From: Gammaproteobacteria bacterium | GTDB taxonomy: Bacteria > Pseudomonadota > Gammaproteobacteria > Francisellales > CACEW01 | Assembly: GCA_028282045.1 (NCBI GenBank) | Contig: JANQIS010000029.1 | Location: forward strand, 1 to 7,068 | Reading direction: 5' to 3' | Length of the DNA: 7,068 bases | In this document: in pieces, positions 6,600 to 7,068 of the stretch | Position numbering within the stretch: position 1 is the first letter of the stretch | Layout: every line of letters starts with the position of its first letter | Translations under genes and position numbers: made by a program | Notes under the pieces: generated by a model | Database searches by the model: none | The model's input: the letters and a program-made list of their open reading frames with translations, nothing else | Told to the model about the DNA's origin: nothing

Positions 6600-7068
6600 T
6601 TATGAGCTGGTATGTGTAGACAAGTAAGGAGTAATCATCAGAACCAGCTCAGTGTGTGAGTGTGCTGATGAGAATGCTCCCAATGCGCTTAAACCAAAGT
6701 TTTTAGCATTGTTAAAGCCACTCTGATTATACTTGAAACCACCAATCACTAAGGTTTGTCCATCAGATAAGGACGCGTCCTGGTTAAAGCGCTTCACGCT
6801 AACCACCGGTAACTGAATACCCTTAACACCATCCTTGCCATCCAACTGGCCAATTGAGTTCATAGCATCTAAATTGGCAATCGCTATTGAAATTTTCATA
6901 TACACTTTGTTCTTGGTAATATGTGGAATAATGAAAACTTCCAGGCCGGTAGTAATAGTGCCGGGAGTCAAGGTATTTTGTTGTGATGCTGAAGTGCCCA
7001 ACGGTACTGTTGATGAGGATATCTGCTCTAGATAGGAGATATTATGCACTTCACGTAACTGAGCCATA
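6600..7068 (-). CDS. pilN: type IVB pilus secretin PilN, C-terminal part (gene runs off window)
   Basis: Only the last ~155 residues are present; the frame is open to the window edge. The ATG at 7067 is not a credible start, because the sequence there is already inside the secretin domain. PilN of the R64 family is an outer-membrane lipoprotein of about 550 residues that forms the pilus exit channel. Counting from residue 1 of the visible part, hallmarks are PGTITTG (35-41) followed by a beta-strand pattern (LEVFIIPHI), QLPVVSVK (85-92), the conserved DGQTLVIGG (102-110) and the terminal ELVLMITPYL (140-149). The C-terminal tail after the last strand is only about six residues, so there is no long pilotin-binding extension. 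The gene leads the visible operon and is followed after 13 nt by pilO. Confidence 0.93.
   Translation of the reverse strand, partial: MAQLREVHNISYLEQISSSTVPLGTSASQQNTLTPGTITTGLEVFIIPHITKNKVYMKISIAIANLDAMNSIGQLDGKDGVKGIQLPVVSVKRFNQDASLSDGQTLVIGGFKYNQSGFNNAKNFGLSALGAFSSAHSHTELVLMITPYLSTHTSS

Noticed and set aside
1..7068. CRISPR array, insertion sequence or transposase
   Set aside because: I saw no regularly spaced repeats, no terminal inverted repeats of IS length and no transposase motifs on either strand.

Overview
The window looks chromosomal and gammaproteobacterial, at roughly 40% G+C by eye. The tRNA-Arg(ACG) carries an encoded CCA end and has an Escherichia-like body. The pilus genes are of the R64/IncI1 type IVB 'thin pilus' kind. 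The amino acid permease resembles those common in Legionella/Coxiella-like bacteria, but the exact genus cannot be fixed from the sequence alone. Every supported gene lies on the minus strand, so transcription runs from the right edge (7068) to the left edge (1).

Right to left, the window enters inside pilN (secretin; only the last ~155 residues are present). It continues through pilO (inner-membrane accessory protein), pilP (periplasmic protein), pilQ (canonical PilB/GspE-type assembly ATPase) and a second ATPase of the GspE/PilT/VirB11 superfamily. These five genes are packed with gaps of 13 and 2 nt, then a 1-nt gap (or a short overlap if an alternative start is used), then a 1-nt overlap. 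They almost certainly form one translationally coupled operon whose promoter lies outside the window. PilN would form the outer-membrane channel, PilO and PilP the inner-membrane/periplasmic bridge, and PilQ the cytoplasmic motor.

The notable point is the last gene of the operon. In the R64 order pilN-O-P-Q-R-S, pilQ is followed by pilR (platform protein) and pilS (prepilin). Here pilQ is followed by a second, divergent ATPase and the operon then stops; neither pilR nor pilS is in the window. The second ATPase has an altered Walker A and Walker B and an 'ESP' Asp box reminiscent of DotB/TraJ of type IVB secretion, yet keeps the tetracysteine motif of PilB/GspE.

The intergenic region 1789-1970 separates the operon from the permease. 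It holds several small inverted repeats but no classical T-tract terminator. The permease (APC superfamily, about 12-14 membrane helices) probably has its own promoter there. Left of it lie a strong sigma70-like promoter (TTGACA, 17 bp, TAAGAT) and the tRNA-Arg(ACG) gene. The last 44 bases at the left edge hold no recognisable gene.
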